Origin: Sphingomonas sp. 7/4-4 | GTDB lineage: Bacteria; Pseudomonadota; Alphaproteobacteria; Sphingomonadales; Sphingomonadaceae | NCBI RefSeq assembly: GCF_027941955.1 | Contig: NZ_CP115960.1 | Span: 3,910,001 to 3,974,000 of the forward strand | Direction of reading: 5' to 3' | Length of the DNA stretch: 64,000 nucleotides | In this document: piece after piece, positions 1 to 11,824 of the stretch | Layout of the letters: the number at the start of each line of letters is the position of its first letter | Position numbering within the stretch: the stretch's first letter is position 1 | The notes under the pieces: generated by a model | Database searches by the model: none | The model's input: the letters and a program-made list of their open reading frames with translations, nothing else | What the model was told of the DNA's origin: nothing | Made by a program: the position numbers and the translations under genes

Positions 1-1874
<1,874 letters not shown>

Positions 1875-2034
1875 GTTCCACCATCAATGACAATTCTGGG
1901 TACCACCCGGTGTTGCAAATGGTCGGATGATCATCGCAGCTATATTCGAACACATGTGCACGGTATCGATTTGAACCCCAAGATTTGCGCCCAAAAGGGC
2001 AGCCTCACCGGCTGCCCGTCGCACGGGCTCCATT
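1875..2034 (+). other. 23S-5S internal transcribed spacer
   Basis: A 160-base spacer with no tRNA or coding signal. It holds a strong hairpin at 1997-2017 (gggcagcc, five-base loop, ggctgccc) just before the 5S gene. This is probably an rRNA-processing structure; it is not followed by a T run, so a terminator role is unlikely. Confidence 0.6.
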
Positions 2035-2150
2035 GCCTGGTGGCTATGGCGTCTGTGAACCACCCGATCCCATCCCGAACTCGGCCGTGAAACCAGACAG
2101 CGCCGATGGTACTATCGCTCAAGCGATGGAAGAGTAGGTCGTCGCCAGGC
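2035..2150 (+). rRNA. rrf: 5S ribosomal RNA
   Basis: The terminal helix is formed by gcctggtggc at the start and gtcgccaggc at the end. The internal block cacccgatcccatcccgaac is the conserved 5S loop B/C region. The length (about 116) and position between 23S and tRNA-fMet fit an rrn operon. Confidence 0.95.
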
Positions 2151-2331
2151 ATTGCAGCCCGTGCGAAACGCAAATCCAAGGTTCCCCACAGGAAAAACCC
2201 ATTCACTTTCTTTGTTGGCCTCAGGCGCCGGCAGCCGCATCCGCGGCTTTGGCTTTCGCGCCAATAAGGCGCGGCGGCCGGTCGGCCTTGCGGAGGCTTC
2301 GCCTCCGTCCCTGATCCCAACACCATGGTGG

Positions 2332-2408
<77 letters not shown>

Positions 2409-2412
2409 ACAC

Positions 2413-2446
2413 CAAAGCCCGCATGCCACATGGCACGCGGGCTTTT
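2413..2446 (+). terminator. Rho-independent terminator of the rrn operon
   Basis: A GC-rich inverted repeat directly after the tRNA: gcccgc/gcgggc extended by tgcc/ggca around a short loop, followed by cttttc. It is placed to end rrn transcription before the convergent TonB receptor gene. Confidence 0.8.
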
Positions 2447-2475
2447 CGCGTCTCAGCCGCGACGGTGTGCGCCGC

Positions 2476-4978
2476 CTAAAACCGTGTTCCCGCCCTTATG
2501 CCGATCGTCCGCGGCGTGATCGGGACGATATAGGGCCGCTGGTCGCACGCGCCGCATTGCTGGAAGCGCGAGATCTGGCCGCGTTCGTCCCAGATGTTCT
2601 GCGCGAACAACTCGAAATTCACGCGTGAGAGTTCGAAACCGACCGCGAGATTGCCGGTCGTGTAGGACTCGATTCGGCCCAACGCCGCCGCCTTCGCGAC
2701 GCGGATGTCCGATGATGCCGAACTTTGATGGGCCACAAGGCCCTGCACGTAGGCCCGGCCCGATCCTATGGGCACGGAATAGCGCGCATTGCCGCTGATC
2801 TTGAAGCGCGGCGTGATCGGCAGCCGCGTGCCTTCGGGTGCCAGCACGTCGCTGCCGTCACCGACGCAGATCTGCGTTTCGCACAGATCCTCGCGGGTCT
2901 TGGCATCGGTGTACGACCCGGCGACCGTGAGGCTCAGCCCGCCCAGCAGGAGGTTGGCGTCCATTTCCGCCCCGTAGATGCGCGCATCCGGGCCGTTCTG
3001 GATGATCGTGAAGCTGTTCTCGCCGAGGAACGAGAACTGGAAGTCCTTCCAGTTCTGTCGATAGATCGCGCCGTTGAAGCGCAGCATGCCGTCGGCCAGC
3101 GTCGTCTTCCAGCCCAGCTCGTAATTGGTGAGCACGTCGGTGGCATAGGGTGACGTCGCCGCGGCGGTTGATCCCGCCCGGCCGGAAACCGCTCGACGCG
3201 ACGGCGTAGAACATCAGCGCATCGTTGGGCTTCCACGTCAGGTTGAAGCGATAGGTGACGCCCTGGCCGCTCGTCTTCTTGGGACGCAGTTCGCCGGCCA
3301 CATAGGTTGCCAGATTGGTGCAGGGTCCGCCCGAGACCATCGGCGGCAGCAGCGTATTGGTGGGACTGCCGTCGAGATAGGCGTCGCGCAGCGTCCGTCC
3401 GTCGGACAGGAAGCAGCCGGCGACGCCGGTGCGCGAGCTTCCCGCGGCGTTGAACGGCGACGCCGTATAGGGTCGTCCGTCGCCGGGATCGACACCCGGA
3501 TTCCTGCCGAAGCCGAAGAAGCCGATCAGCGAATTGTCGTAGATATAGGCGCGCCCGCCCGCGGTGAAGGTCAGCTTCGGCGAAAGGTCGAAGCTCGCCT
3601 CGCCGAACATCGCATAATCCTTGTCGACGCGGTGCTGCTGCGTCAGCCACAAAGTGCCCGGCGAACCGTTGACCGAGACATCGGCGCCGAGGCCGGGAAT
3701 CTGATAGTCCTGATGGATCAGGTTCGACTGGCGCTGGTAGAACATGCCCGCGACGATCCGGAAGCGCTCCGTGGACGGCGAGGCGACGCGCAGCTCCTGG
3801 CTGGTCTTCTTGAAATGATCGGTGCCGATCACCCACTGGCGCGGGTCGATCGTGTTGCCGGCATTATCCTGATAATAGAAATAGCCAGCCAGCCCGCCGA
3901 CCGAGGCGTAGAGATTGTCGTACGCTTCGGAATAGTCGGTATAATCGGTCGCCGAATAGGTCTTCCGGTCGAGATAGGCACCGGCATAGGTGACGTCCCA
4001 ATTGCCGATCCTGCCCTCGATGGTCAGCGCGCCCTGGATGAAGCGGTCGCGGCGATATTCGGGGTAGAAATGCTGCACCTCGAGGTCGCCGACGCTCGGA
4101 TCGAACCCGTAGGTGCCGTGGCTGCGCATCTCCTGGTAGAGCACGCTCGGCGTGACGGTCCAGGTGTCGTCGAGATCGACCTTCAGCGCGGCCCGCCCGC
4201 CCCAGGTTTCGGTGTCGTTATAATCCTTCTCGACGAATTCGTCATTGTCGACGGTGATCCCTCCGGGTGTCGGCAGGAAGCTGCGCGTGCCGGGCACATT
4301 GTCGATATAGCCGGCATCGCGCTGGTAGAAGCCGACGACGCGCAGCGCCGCCCAATCGGAGAAGGGCGTGTTGATCATGCCCTCGATCTTGCCGCCCTGG
4401 CCACCGTTCGCGACGGTGTTGACCTCGGCATCAACGCGGCCTTCGAACGCGGTAGTGCTGGGCTTGTTGGTGATGATCCGGATCGTGCCCGCCTGGCTCG
4501 ACGCGCCGTACAGCGTGCCCTGCGGACCCGCGAGGCTCTCGATCCGCGCGATATCGTAGATATGGACGTCGAGCGTGCCGCCGATCGTCGTCACCGGCTG
4601 CTCGTCGAGATAGCTGCCCACCGAGGGCAGCGAGCCCGAATGGTTGCCGTCGCCGCCTGATGCGACGCCGCGCATATAGACGGTGGTCACGCCCGGCTGC
4701 GAGGTCTGGAACGCCACCGACGGCAGCAGCTGGGTATATTCATTGAAGTTCGAGATGTTGAGCTGATCGAGCTTGCGCGTCCCGATCGCCTGGATGCTGA
4801 TCGGGACCGACTGGATGTTCTCGTCGCGCTTCTGCGCAGTGACGACGATCTCGTCGCGATCGGGGGGCAGATCGGAGGGGGTACTTTGCGTATCCTGGGC
4901 TTGCGCCACGGCTGGAAGCGTCAGGGCCGTCGAAGCGAGCAACCCGGAAATCACGGCACGGCGCACGGATACGATCAT
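2476..4978 (-). CDS. TonB-dependent outer-membrane receptor (frame broken in this sequence)
   Basis: About 834 residues once joined. It has a signal peptide (start MIVSVRRAVISG, cleavage near AQA-QD), a TonB-box/plug region beginning DEIVVTAQKRDENIQSVPIS, and a 22-strand-type barrel ending in aromatic RAGTRF, as expected for BAM recognition. I chose ATG 4978 because the residues upstream have no signal peptide and overlap the next gene's end. The frame breaks at the G run 3148-3150 (minus strand CCC); restoring two C gives RRGDVTPYATDVLTNYE, a normal receptor sequence. The upstream TPR-sulfotransferase is on the same strand, 118 bases away. The substrate is unknown; this iron/vitamin/polyphenol-like subgroup (FRPGGINRRG) is common in sphingomonads. 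Confidence 0.9.
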
Positions 4979-5096
4979 TGCGGTCCCCAGCGTAACATCA
5001 ATGTAAGTAAGAGACTGTGCTGCGTCGCAGCAGTCGTCAATCTGCCGTACAGATGGAAATGCGCGATCTTTCGATGACCGTGATGTTTCTGCAACG

Positions 5097-6676
5097 TTAC
5101 AGCGTGTCGGGGACCTGCGGGTAGGTATCGACGACATCGCCCAGCGCGGCGACGAGCGGACCCAGATGCGGCGCGAACGGGCGCCAGGCGCGGTCGCCGC
5201 CGGTGAAGATCGGCTGGCGCACCTGTTCGGAGCTGGCGGTGCGCACTGCGCGTTCGGTCTCGTGGAAGGCGAGGCAGGCCGGCTCGAAACCGACGCCGCA
5301 GGCTTGGAGCAGCCTAACCACCTCGGTCTCGGTATCCGCGACCAGCGCCTCGTGGATCACGCGGTGCACCTGCCTAGGCTGGACGCGGTCGAGATGCGCC
5401 ATCAGCCGTACGTAATCGCGATAATAGCGCCCCATGTCGTCGAGCGCGTAGCTGAACGCCTGGCCGCGTGCGAAATGCTGCTTGAAGTTGGAGAAGCAGC
5501 AGGCGCGCGGCTCGCGGCGGGCGTCGATGATCGTTGCGTTGGGCAGGATCAGCCGGATCAGCACGACATGTGCCCAATTGTTGGGGAGCTTGTCGACGAA
5601 CAGTGGACGATCGGTGCGGCGCTGGACCGCGGTGCGATGCAGATATTCTTCGCCGAGTTCGCGCGCGCGTTCGGCAGTCAGCGCGGCAAGGCCGTGCGGA
5701 TAGTTCGGGATGCGCCGAGCGAGGGCAGGGAGGTCCGGAAGCTCGGTAGTGCCCTCGATCTGGCTGTGGCTCGCGAGGATCTGCTCGACCAGAGTCGAGC
5801 CCGCGCGCGGCATGCCGAGGATGAAGACCGGATCGCGTGCATCACTGCCCCAGCCGGCGCGATCGGCGAAGAATTCCGGCGTGGCGAGTGCGATGCAATC
5901 ATCGACGAAGCGTTCGGTCTCGTCGGCATCATAGACGAGTTGCGTTCGACGCAGCGCATTGCCCGCGGCGTAATGCGCGAAGGCACGCTGGGCCTCGCGC
6001 CGGTCCTCGAACGCCTTGCCGAGCGCGAAATCCAGATGGAACCGGTCTTCATCGCTTATGCCGGATTCGGTCTGCGCGGCCTCCATCGCCGCGATATCGG
6101 CATCGTCGAAGCGCACGGTCTTGAGATTGGCGAGGCTCCACCACGCCTCCCCCAGCGTCGGCGAAAGCGCGAGCGCCTTGCGATACGCCGCGACGCCTTC
6201 CGCCTGACGTCCCAGGGTCTTGAGCATATGGCCGTAGCTCATCCACAATTTGGACTGCGCAGGTGCCTCGGCGAGCACGCGTTCGTAGAGCGTGATCGCC
6301 TCCTCGAACGCGCCGAGCCGGCCGAGCGTGGCGGCCTTGAGATTGGCATGGCCGGGGTGGTCCGGCTCGGCTTCGATCAGCCGGTCGAGCTCCTCCAGCG
6401 CCTCGCTCGCGCGGTTCTGGCGGTAGAGGACGAGCGCGAGATTAGCGCGCGCCGCCGTGAATGCGGGGGCGATCTCGACGGCGCGACGCAGCAGATTCTC
6501 GGCATCCTTGAGCCGTCCGATCCTCCCGGCTAGCTCGGCGAGCATGCGGATCGCGCGCGCATCGAAGGGATCGCGCTTCAGATAATCCTTTAGCCGCGCT
6601 CGGCGTCGGGAAGGCGGTTGTCGTGGAGCGCCAGCGCGGCCGCCATCAGGTCCGGGGGAAAGCGCGTCGCGAGCAT
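5097..6676 (-). CDS. Tetratricopeptide-repeat sulfotransferase-family protein (frame broken)
   Basis: About 526 residues. The N-terminal half (residues 1-230) is TPR repeats; the C-terminal half is a sulfotransferase fold with the 5'-phosphosulfate-binding loop FILGMPRAGSTLVEQIL and later DARREPRACCFSNFKQHFA, matching the 3'-phosphate region. The start is ATG 6676 (MLATRFPPDLMAAALALHDN). The frame is lost at 6594-6595; adding one G gives DAERGLKDYLKRDPFDARAI, which is typical of the family. No signal peptide is evident. TPR-sulfotransferases often sit beside TonB receptors in sphingomonads and caulobacters, as here, but whether they sulfate a substrate is not established. Confidence 0.85.
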
Positions 6677-6768
6677 CGCGCGATGATGACCACGCGGCTG
6701 TCCCGCGATCAAGCGCCGTGCTGTTTTTCGCGCTGGACGTGCACCGCGGTCGTCGCGACAACGGGTGC

Positions 6769-8061
6769 GTGACCGATACCGCCACCGTATCGCCGCGACG
6801 CGTGCTCGGCTTCTGGCCGGCGCTGGCGCTGGTGGTAGGCAACATGATCGGATCGGGCATCTATCTGCTGCCCGCGACGCTCGCGCCGCTCGGCGCCAAT
6901 GCACTGATCGGCTGGGGCGTGACGATACTCGGTGCGATGGCGCTGGCGTTCGTGTTCGCCCGGCTCGCGGCGAAACTGCCCTGCGCAGGCGGGCCCTATG
7001 CCTTTGCCGACGCCGCGTTCGGGCCGGTGGTCGGGTTCGCGGTGGCGTGGAGCTACTGGATCCTCATCTGGGCGGGCAATGGCGCGCTGGCGATCGCGGT
7101 GGTGAGCGCGCTGAGCGTGCCGTTTCCGGCGATGGCAGGCGGCGCACCGGCCTTCGTGATAGCGCTGGCGCTGATCTGGGCACTGGTTGCGGTCAATATC
7201 CATGGCGTGGCGTTGGCGGGCCGCATCCAGCTGGTGACTGCGTTGCTCAAGCTCGCGCCTCTCGTCGCGATCATCGTCGTCGTGCTCTGGGCGCTGTTTC
7301 GCGAGGGCGGATCGGCCGTCGTGGACAACCCGCCCGTGCCGATCGGCGCGGGCGCGGTCGCGGGCGCCATCGCACTGACCTTCTGGGGGTTCCTCGGCGT
7401 CGAATCGGCGACGGTGCCGGCGGACAAGGTGAAGAATGCGGCACGGACGGTGCCGATCGTCACGTTGCTCGGCACTGCGCTGACCGGCGCGATCTATGTC
7501 CTCGTCGCCGGCGGAGTCACGCTGATGATGCCCGCCGACGAGGTCGCCGCGTCGCACGCGCCGCTCGCGGCATTCCTCGGCCGCTTTTGGGGCGGGGAAG
7601 TGGAGCAGATCGTCGCTGTCTTCGCCGCGATCAGCGCGCTCGGCACGCTCAATGGCTTCATCCTGCTGCAGGGCGAGATGCCCTGGGCGATGGCGCGCGG
7701 CGGCGTGTTTCCCGTGTGGTTCGGCAAGGAGAGCCGCCGCGGCACCCCGGCGCGCGCGCACTTGGTCTCGGGCCTGCTGGTGACGTTGGTGATGGCACTC
7801 AATTACACCGGCTCCACGGGAGCCCTGTTCGCCGAAATCGCGACGATCAGCCTCGCGGCGGGGATGCTCGCATATTTCGTCAGTGCGCTCGCCGCGCTCA
7901 AGCTGCTCGCCGGGGATCGTCCCGTGCAATTGGCGGCCGCCATCTCCGCCGGATTCGTGCTGTGGATGATCTATGGGCTGGGGCTGCACGCGAACCTGTG
8001 GGGGTTCGGGCTGCTGGCGCTGGGGCTGCCGGTATTCCTGTGGGTGCGGATGAGGCGTTAG
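6769..8061 (+). CDS. APC-family amino acid permease
   Basis: About 430 residues with roughly twelve hydrophobic membrane segments. The first helix carries GNMIGSGIYLLPATLAPLG, the substrate-binding glycine-rich signature of the APC superfamily (AdiC/agmatine and cationic amino acid type). I prefer GTG 6769 (VTDTATVSPRRVLGF) because the residues before it are polar and overlap the promoter space shared with the divergent sulfotransferase; ATG-like starts further up are possible. The stop overlaps that of the convergent flavoprotein by four bases. An inner-membrane amino acid or amine transporter; substrate not resolvable. Confidence 0.88.
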   Translation: MTDTATVSPRRVLGFWPALALVVGNMIGSGIYLLPATLAPLGANALIGWGVTILGAMALAFVFARLAAKLPCAGGPYAFADAAFGPVVGFAVAWSYWILIWAGNGALAIAVVSALSVPFPAMAGGAPAFVIALALIWALVAVNIHGVALAGRIQLVTALLKLAPLVAIIVVVLWALFREGGSAVVDNPPVPIGAGAVAGAIALTFWGFLGVESATVPADKVKNAARTVPIVTLLGTALTGAIYVLVAGGVTLMMPADEVAASHAPLAAFLGRFWGGEVEQIVAVFAAISALGTLNGFILLQGEMPWAMARGGVFPVWFGKESRRGTPARAHLVSGLLVTLVMALNYTGSTGALFAEIATISLAAGMLAYFVSALAALKLLAGDRPVQLAAAISAGFVLWMIYGLGLHANLWGFGLLALGLPVFLWVRMRR

Positions 8062-9665
8062 ATCGGCAGCAATCGCCTGACGAATGAGCGATCCCGCAGA
8101 ATCTCGTGCGCGGCGTTATGCCCGGGCGCGCCGGTGACACCGCCGCCGGGATGCGTGCCCGAACCGCACATGTAGAGCCCCTGGATCGGCGCGCGATAAT
8201 CGCCATGACCGAGCACCGGGCGCGCCGCCCAGAGCTGGTCGAGCCCCATCGCGCCGTGAAAGATGTCCCCGCCGATCAGCCCGAACTTGCGCTCGAGATC
8301 GAGCGGCGAATGGATCTGCCGGGCGATCACGCTCGCCTTGAAATTGGGGGCATGGTCGTTGACCGTGTCGATGATCAGGTCGGCGACTTCCTCACGCGCA
8401 TCGTCCCAGCTGCGCCCGTCGGGCAGCTCGGGCGCGAATTGCTGGCAGAACAGGCTGGCGATGTGCATGCCCTCGGGGGCGAGGCTGTCATCGACCGCGG
8501 TCGGCAGCTTCATCTCGACGATCGGCTTCCTCGACCAGCCCTGCGCCTTCGCGTCGTCATAGGCCTGGTCCATATAATCCATGCCGGGCGCGATGATGAT
8601 GCCGGCGGTGTGGTGCTCGGCCTTTTCCTTGCCGCGCAGCACGGTGAAGTCGGGCAGCTCGGAAAGCGCGACGTTCATCCGGAAGGTGCCCGATCCGATC
8701 TTGAAGCTCTTCATGCGCTTGTTGAAGTCGGCGGGCAGGTCGCTGGTGTCGAGCATCTGCCGGTAGAGCAAGGCGGGCCCGACATTGGCGGCGACGATCG
8801 GTGCGGCGATCTCCTCACCGCTCTCCAGCTGCACGCCCGCAGCCTTGCCGCCGTCGATGAGCACGCGAGCGACAGGCGCCTCGAGGCTGATCTCGACCCC
8901 CGCATCTTCGCAGGCGCGCGCCATCGCCTGGGTGATTGCGCCCATTCCGCCCACCGAATGGCCCCAGGCACCGAGCTTGCCGTTCACTTCACCGAACACG
9001 TGGTGGAGCAGGACATAGGCCGAACCGGGCGTGGAGACGCCGGCATAATTGCCGACCACCGCGTCGAAGGCGAAGGCGGTCTTGACGTGATCGTCCTCAT
9101 ACCAGCCGTCGAGGAAATCGCGCGCCGATTTGGTGAACACGTCGAGCAGGTCGCGCTGCGCCTCGATACCCATTCTCGACAAGGGCCAGCCCTGCGCCGC
9201 GCCGGAGAGCAATGCGCGCAGCCCGCCGCCGGCATTGGGCGGCGTCTTGAGAGCAAGGTCGCGCAGCACCTGCGCCACCTTCTCCAGCGCCGCGTCATAA
9301 GCCGGATAGGCGTCCGCGTCCTTTTGCGAGAAACGCGCGAACTCGGCCTGGGTGCGCTGCGTGCCGCCGCCCAGCTTGAGATAGGTGTTTTCGAACGGGA
9401 AGAAGTTGCTGATCGTCCGCTCGATGATGCGATAGCCGCGATCGTGCAGCTTCATATCGGCGATCACCTTAGGGCGAAGCAGGCTGACGGTGTAGCTAGC
9501 GGTCGAATTGCGGAAGCCCGGATGGAATTCCTCGGTCACCGCCGCGCCCCCGACGACGTGTCGCCGCTCGAGCACGCGGACCTTCAATCCGGCACGCGCG
9601 AGATAGAAGGCGCAGACGAGGCCGTTATGCCCACCACCGATGACGATCGCGTCGTATTTCTTCAT
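8058..9665 (-). CDS. FAD-dependent oxidoreductase, CrtI/PYROXD2-like
   Basis: A 535-residue flavoprotein. The N-terminus has the dinucleotide-binding motif DAIVIGGGHNGLVCAFYLA, then VLERRHVVGGAA as in phytoene-desaturase-like amine oxidases; the C-terminus has the second FAD signature GLYMCGSGTHPGGGVTGAPG. It matches the PYROXD2-like group rather than carotenoid desaturases, and there are no crt genes nearby. Start ATG 9665. The neighbours (APC permease, Rieske oxygenase, TetR) suggest a catabolic role on a nitrogenous or aromatic compound, but the substrate is unknown. Confidence 0.88.
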   Translation of the reverse strand: MKKYDAIVIGGGHNGLVCAFYLARAGLKVRVLERRHVVGGAAVTEEFHPGFRNSTASYTVSLLRPKVIADMKLHDRGYRIIERTISNFFPFENTYLKLGGGTQRTQAEFARFSQKDADAYPAYDAALEKVAQVLRDLALKTPPNAGGGLRALLSGAAQGWPLSRMGIEAQRDLLDVFTKSARDFLDGWYEDDHVKTAFAFDAVVGNYAGVSTPGSAYVLLHHVFGEVNGKLGAWGHSVGGMGAITQAMARACEDAGVEISLEAPVARVLIDGGKAAGVQLESGEEIAAPIVAANVGPALLYRQMLDTSDLPADFNKRMKSFKIGSGTFRMNVALSELPDFTVLRGKEKAEHHTAGIIIAPGMDYMDQAYDDAKAQGWSRKPIVEMKLPTAVDDSLAPEGMHIASLFCQQFAPELPDGRSWDDAREEVADLIIDTVNDHAPNFKASVIARQIHSPLDLERKFGLIGGDIFHGAMGLDQLWAARPVLGHGDYRAPIQGLYMCGSGTHPGGGVTGAPGHNAAHEILRDRSFVRRLLPI

Positions 9666-9687
9666 GGCTATCCCCCGGAATCACTAT

Positions 9688-9779
9688 CCCCGTTCGCCCT
9701 GAGCTTGTCGAAGGGCCGCTCTTTCTGCTTCGCGGCCGAAAGAGAAAGGCGGTGCTTTGACAAGCTCAGCACGAACGGG
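9688..9779. repeat. REP-like palindromic intergenic repeat
   Basis: Two inverted arms of about 25 bases face each other: cccgttcgccctgagcttgt... at 9688-9713 and ...acaagctcagcacgaacggg at 9755-9779, separated by about 40 bases that can also fold (ggccgc...gcggcc). The arm sequence is a familiar dispersed intergenic repeat in sphingomonad genomes. It fills most of the 137-base gap between the flavoprotein start and the Rieske oxygenase stop. Confidence 0.75.
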
Positions 9780-9802
9780 TGGGTTGCTTGATCAATCGCG
9801 GT

Positions 9803-10975
9803 TCATACCGAGCCTGGTCGCGACCAGCCCGGTGCCGGCGCGCGGTGCAGCCGGGCCTCGGGGATGATCGCGCGAACCTTGGCCGCGAAGCCGCGCAGGC
9901 ACACCTCGCTCGCGCCGATCGGTCCGGCGGTGTAGCTGCCCGACGCCATGCCCTGCTGGACGCGCTCGATCAGCCAGGTGTCCTCGGCGTTGACCACGCG
10001 GTTGATCCGCCAGTTGGCGTAGCGGACGAGCTTCATGCTCCGGCGGTCATCGGGCAGGGCGAACGCCATCTCGCGCAGCACGCAGCTGGTCGGCGACGTT
10101 GGCAGCCATTGCATGAAATCGATCTGGTCGGCGTAGATGTCGAACGCCATGTTGGGCCAAAGCTTGTAATAGAGCCAGCGCCGCTGATTGGCCTCGGGCA
10201 AATGGTCGACGCGCGGCAGGTGGCGCTGGTAGAATGCTTCCCACGGATTGGCCGAAGGGCGATCGACCAGATCGCCCGACATCTTGTCGACCCAGCCCGA
10301 CGCCTCGATCGCATAGCTCTTGCCGAACAGCCGGGTCAGGCCGTCATGCGCGACGGGGATGTGGAGATTGTCCGAATAATTGTCGCCGACATTCTTCCAG
10401 TTGACCGCGCGGTCGCGGGTGCGGACGTCGCCGATCCGGCGCATGTCCTCGAAGCGATAAGGCGCGATCTCGGCGTCATAGGGCGCCATCATCTCGGCGA
10501 CTGAGGGGCCATCATCATCCTCGAGCCGCACGAAGACGAAGCCGCGCCACGTCGAAACCTGGACCGGCACGAGCCCGATCGCATCGATGTCGAGCGCCGG
10601 ATAGTCGCGCCGCATCGGCACGCCCGACAGGCGGCCATCGAGTTCATAGGTCCAGGCATGATAGGGGCAGACGAGCTTGCTCGCGCAGCCTGCATCGCCT
10701 TCGACGATGCGCATCGCGCGGTGACGACAGACATTGTGGAAGGCACGGATAGCGCCGTCGCGCCCGCGCACCGCGACGATATTCTCGCCGAGGTAGCTGA
10801 TCGTCCGCCAATCGCCGGGTTCGGCCAGGTCGCTCTCGTGACACAGAATCTGCCACGATGGGCGCAGGATGCGCGCGGTTTCGAGCTCGAGGAACTCCGG
10901 ATCGGTGTAGATCCAGCCGGGCAGCGACCAGTCGGCGTCGGGATCGACGATGGGAAGAGAGGCGAGGGTCGCCAT
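9803..10975 (-). CDS. Rieske non-haem iron oxygenase, alpha subunit
   Basis: About 390 residues. The N-terminal Rieske [2Fe-2S] domain has CRHRAMRIVEGDAG followed by CPYHAW, giving the C-x-H...C-x2-H ligands. The C-terminal catalytic domain has NVGDNYSDNLHIPVAH, with the bridging Asp and two His of the mononuclear iron site. I place the start at ATG 10975 (MATLASLPIVDPDADW). No ferredoxin or reductase gene is adjacent, so electrons must come from elsewhere. A divergent TetR regulator shares its promoter region. Related proteins hydroxylate aromatics or demethylate quaternary amines; the substrate is not clear. Confidence 0.9.
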   Translation of the reverse strand: MATLASLPIVDPDADWSLPGWIYTDPEFLELETARILRPSWQILCHESDLAEPGDWRTISYLGENIVAVRGRDGAIRAFHNVCRHRAMRIVEGDAGCASKLVCPYHAWTYELDGRLSGVPMRRDYPALDIDAIGLVPVQVSTWRGFVFVRLEDDDGPSVAEMMAPYDAEIAPYRFEDMRRIGDVRTRDRAVNWKNVGDNYSDNLHIPVAHDGLTRLFGKSYAIEASGWVDKMSGDLVDRPSANPWEAFYQRHLPRVDHLPEANQRRWLYYKLWPNMAFDIYADQIDFMQWLPTSPTSCVLREMAFALPDDRRSMKLVRYANWRINRVVNAEDTWLIERVQQGMASGSYTAGPIGASEVCLRGFAAKVRAIIPEARLHRAPAPGWSRPGSV

Positions 10976-10996
10976 GGCCGGCTCCGCGATTGCTTG

Positions 10997-11012
10997 TTGC
11001 ACGATCGTATAA
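10997..11012. promoter_or_regulatory. Candidate TetR operator overlapping a -10 box
   Basis: The 49-base gap between the divergent oxygenase and TetR genes contains the imperfect 16-bp palindrome ttgcacgatcgtataa, centred on a perfect acgatcgt. It overlaps a consensus tataat (11008-11013) facing the TetR gene, whose ATG is at 11025. This is a natural site for autoregulation and control of the oxygenase. It is inferred from position and symmetry only. Confidence 0.45.
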
Positions 11013-11024
11013 TAAGCTAGCATT

Positions 11025-11616
11025 ATGAGCAAGCCCGCCTTCACCCGCGCCGAACCGGACGCGCGGCGCCTGTCGTTGATCGAGGCGACGGCGCGAGTGT
11101 TGGCACGCGACGGGGCAAGCGGTGCCTCGGTACGCGCGATCACGCTGGAGGCGGGAGTATCGCCCGGGCTGGTCGCGCACCATTTCGGCGGCGTCGATGC
11201 GCTGATCGCGGCCACCTACCGGCATGTCGGCGATCGGGTCTCCGCTGCCCTGGACGCGGCCGTTGTCGCGGCGGGCGAGGATCGCGGGCGCGCCTCACGG
11301 CCTATGTCGCGGCGAGCTTCGCCCCGCCGATCGCCGACCGCGCCCTGCTGGCGACGTGGACGGCATTCTGGGGACTGGTGATCGCCCAGCCCGGGATCGC
11401 GAAGCTCCATGATCACCAATATGCGCGGTATCGCGCGGAGATGGGGAACTGCTTGCCGCATGCGGGCTTGCCTCCGCGGCGAAGCGCCGCGCGGCGATCG
11501 CGATCACTGCGTTGGTCGACGGGCTGTGGCTCGAGCTCTGCCTGTCGCCCGCGGTGCTCGACGCCGACGAAGCCCGCGCGATCACCGAAGCGCAGATCGC
11601 CTCGCTGCTGCGGTAG
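11025..11616 (+). CDS. TetR/AcrR-family transcriptional regulator, BetI-like (frame broken twice)
   Basis: About 197 residues after joining. The N-terminal helix-turn-helix reads RRLSLIEATARVLARDGASG then ITLEAGVSPGLVAHHFGG, very like BetI. The ligand domain continues TAYVAASFAPPIADRALLATW and ends ALVDGLWLELCLSPAVLD...AQIASLLR. Two breaks, at the G runs 11286-11288 and 11464-11466, each need one extra G to restore this sequence. It is divergent from the Rieske oxygenase, which it probably represses. The following 208 bases to 11824 hold no gene that I can support. Confidence 0.85.
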
Positions 11617-11824
11617 GGCAACACCGACGGATTGCGCGCAAGCCATCGATTATCCACACAGAATTTCCGGAGACCTGTCCGATCCCGGCACAGACGGGTT
11701 GAGCGGCGCAATGTTGCTGTCATGATCGCGTCCTAGCGAGACACAGCGTCGGGATTCGCCCCGACACTCTGTTCTCCATCCCGTCGCCCGACGGCCGCGA
11801 CCGCGGCCAATCGAAGGACCCGCC

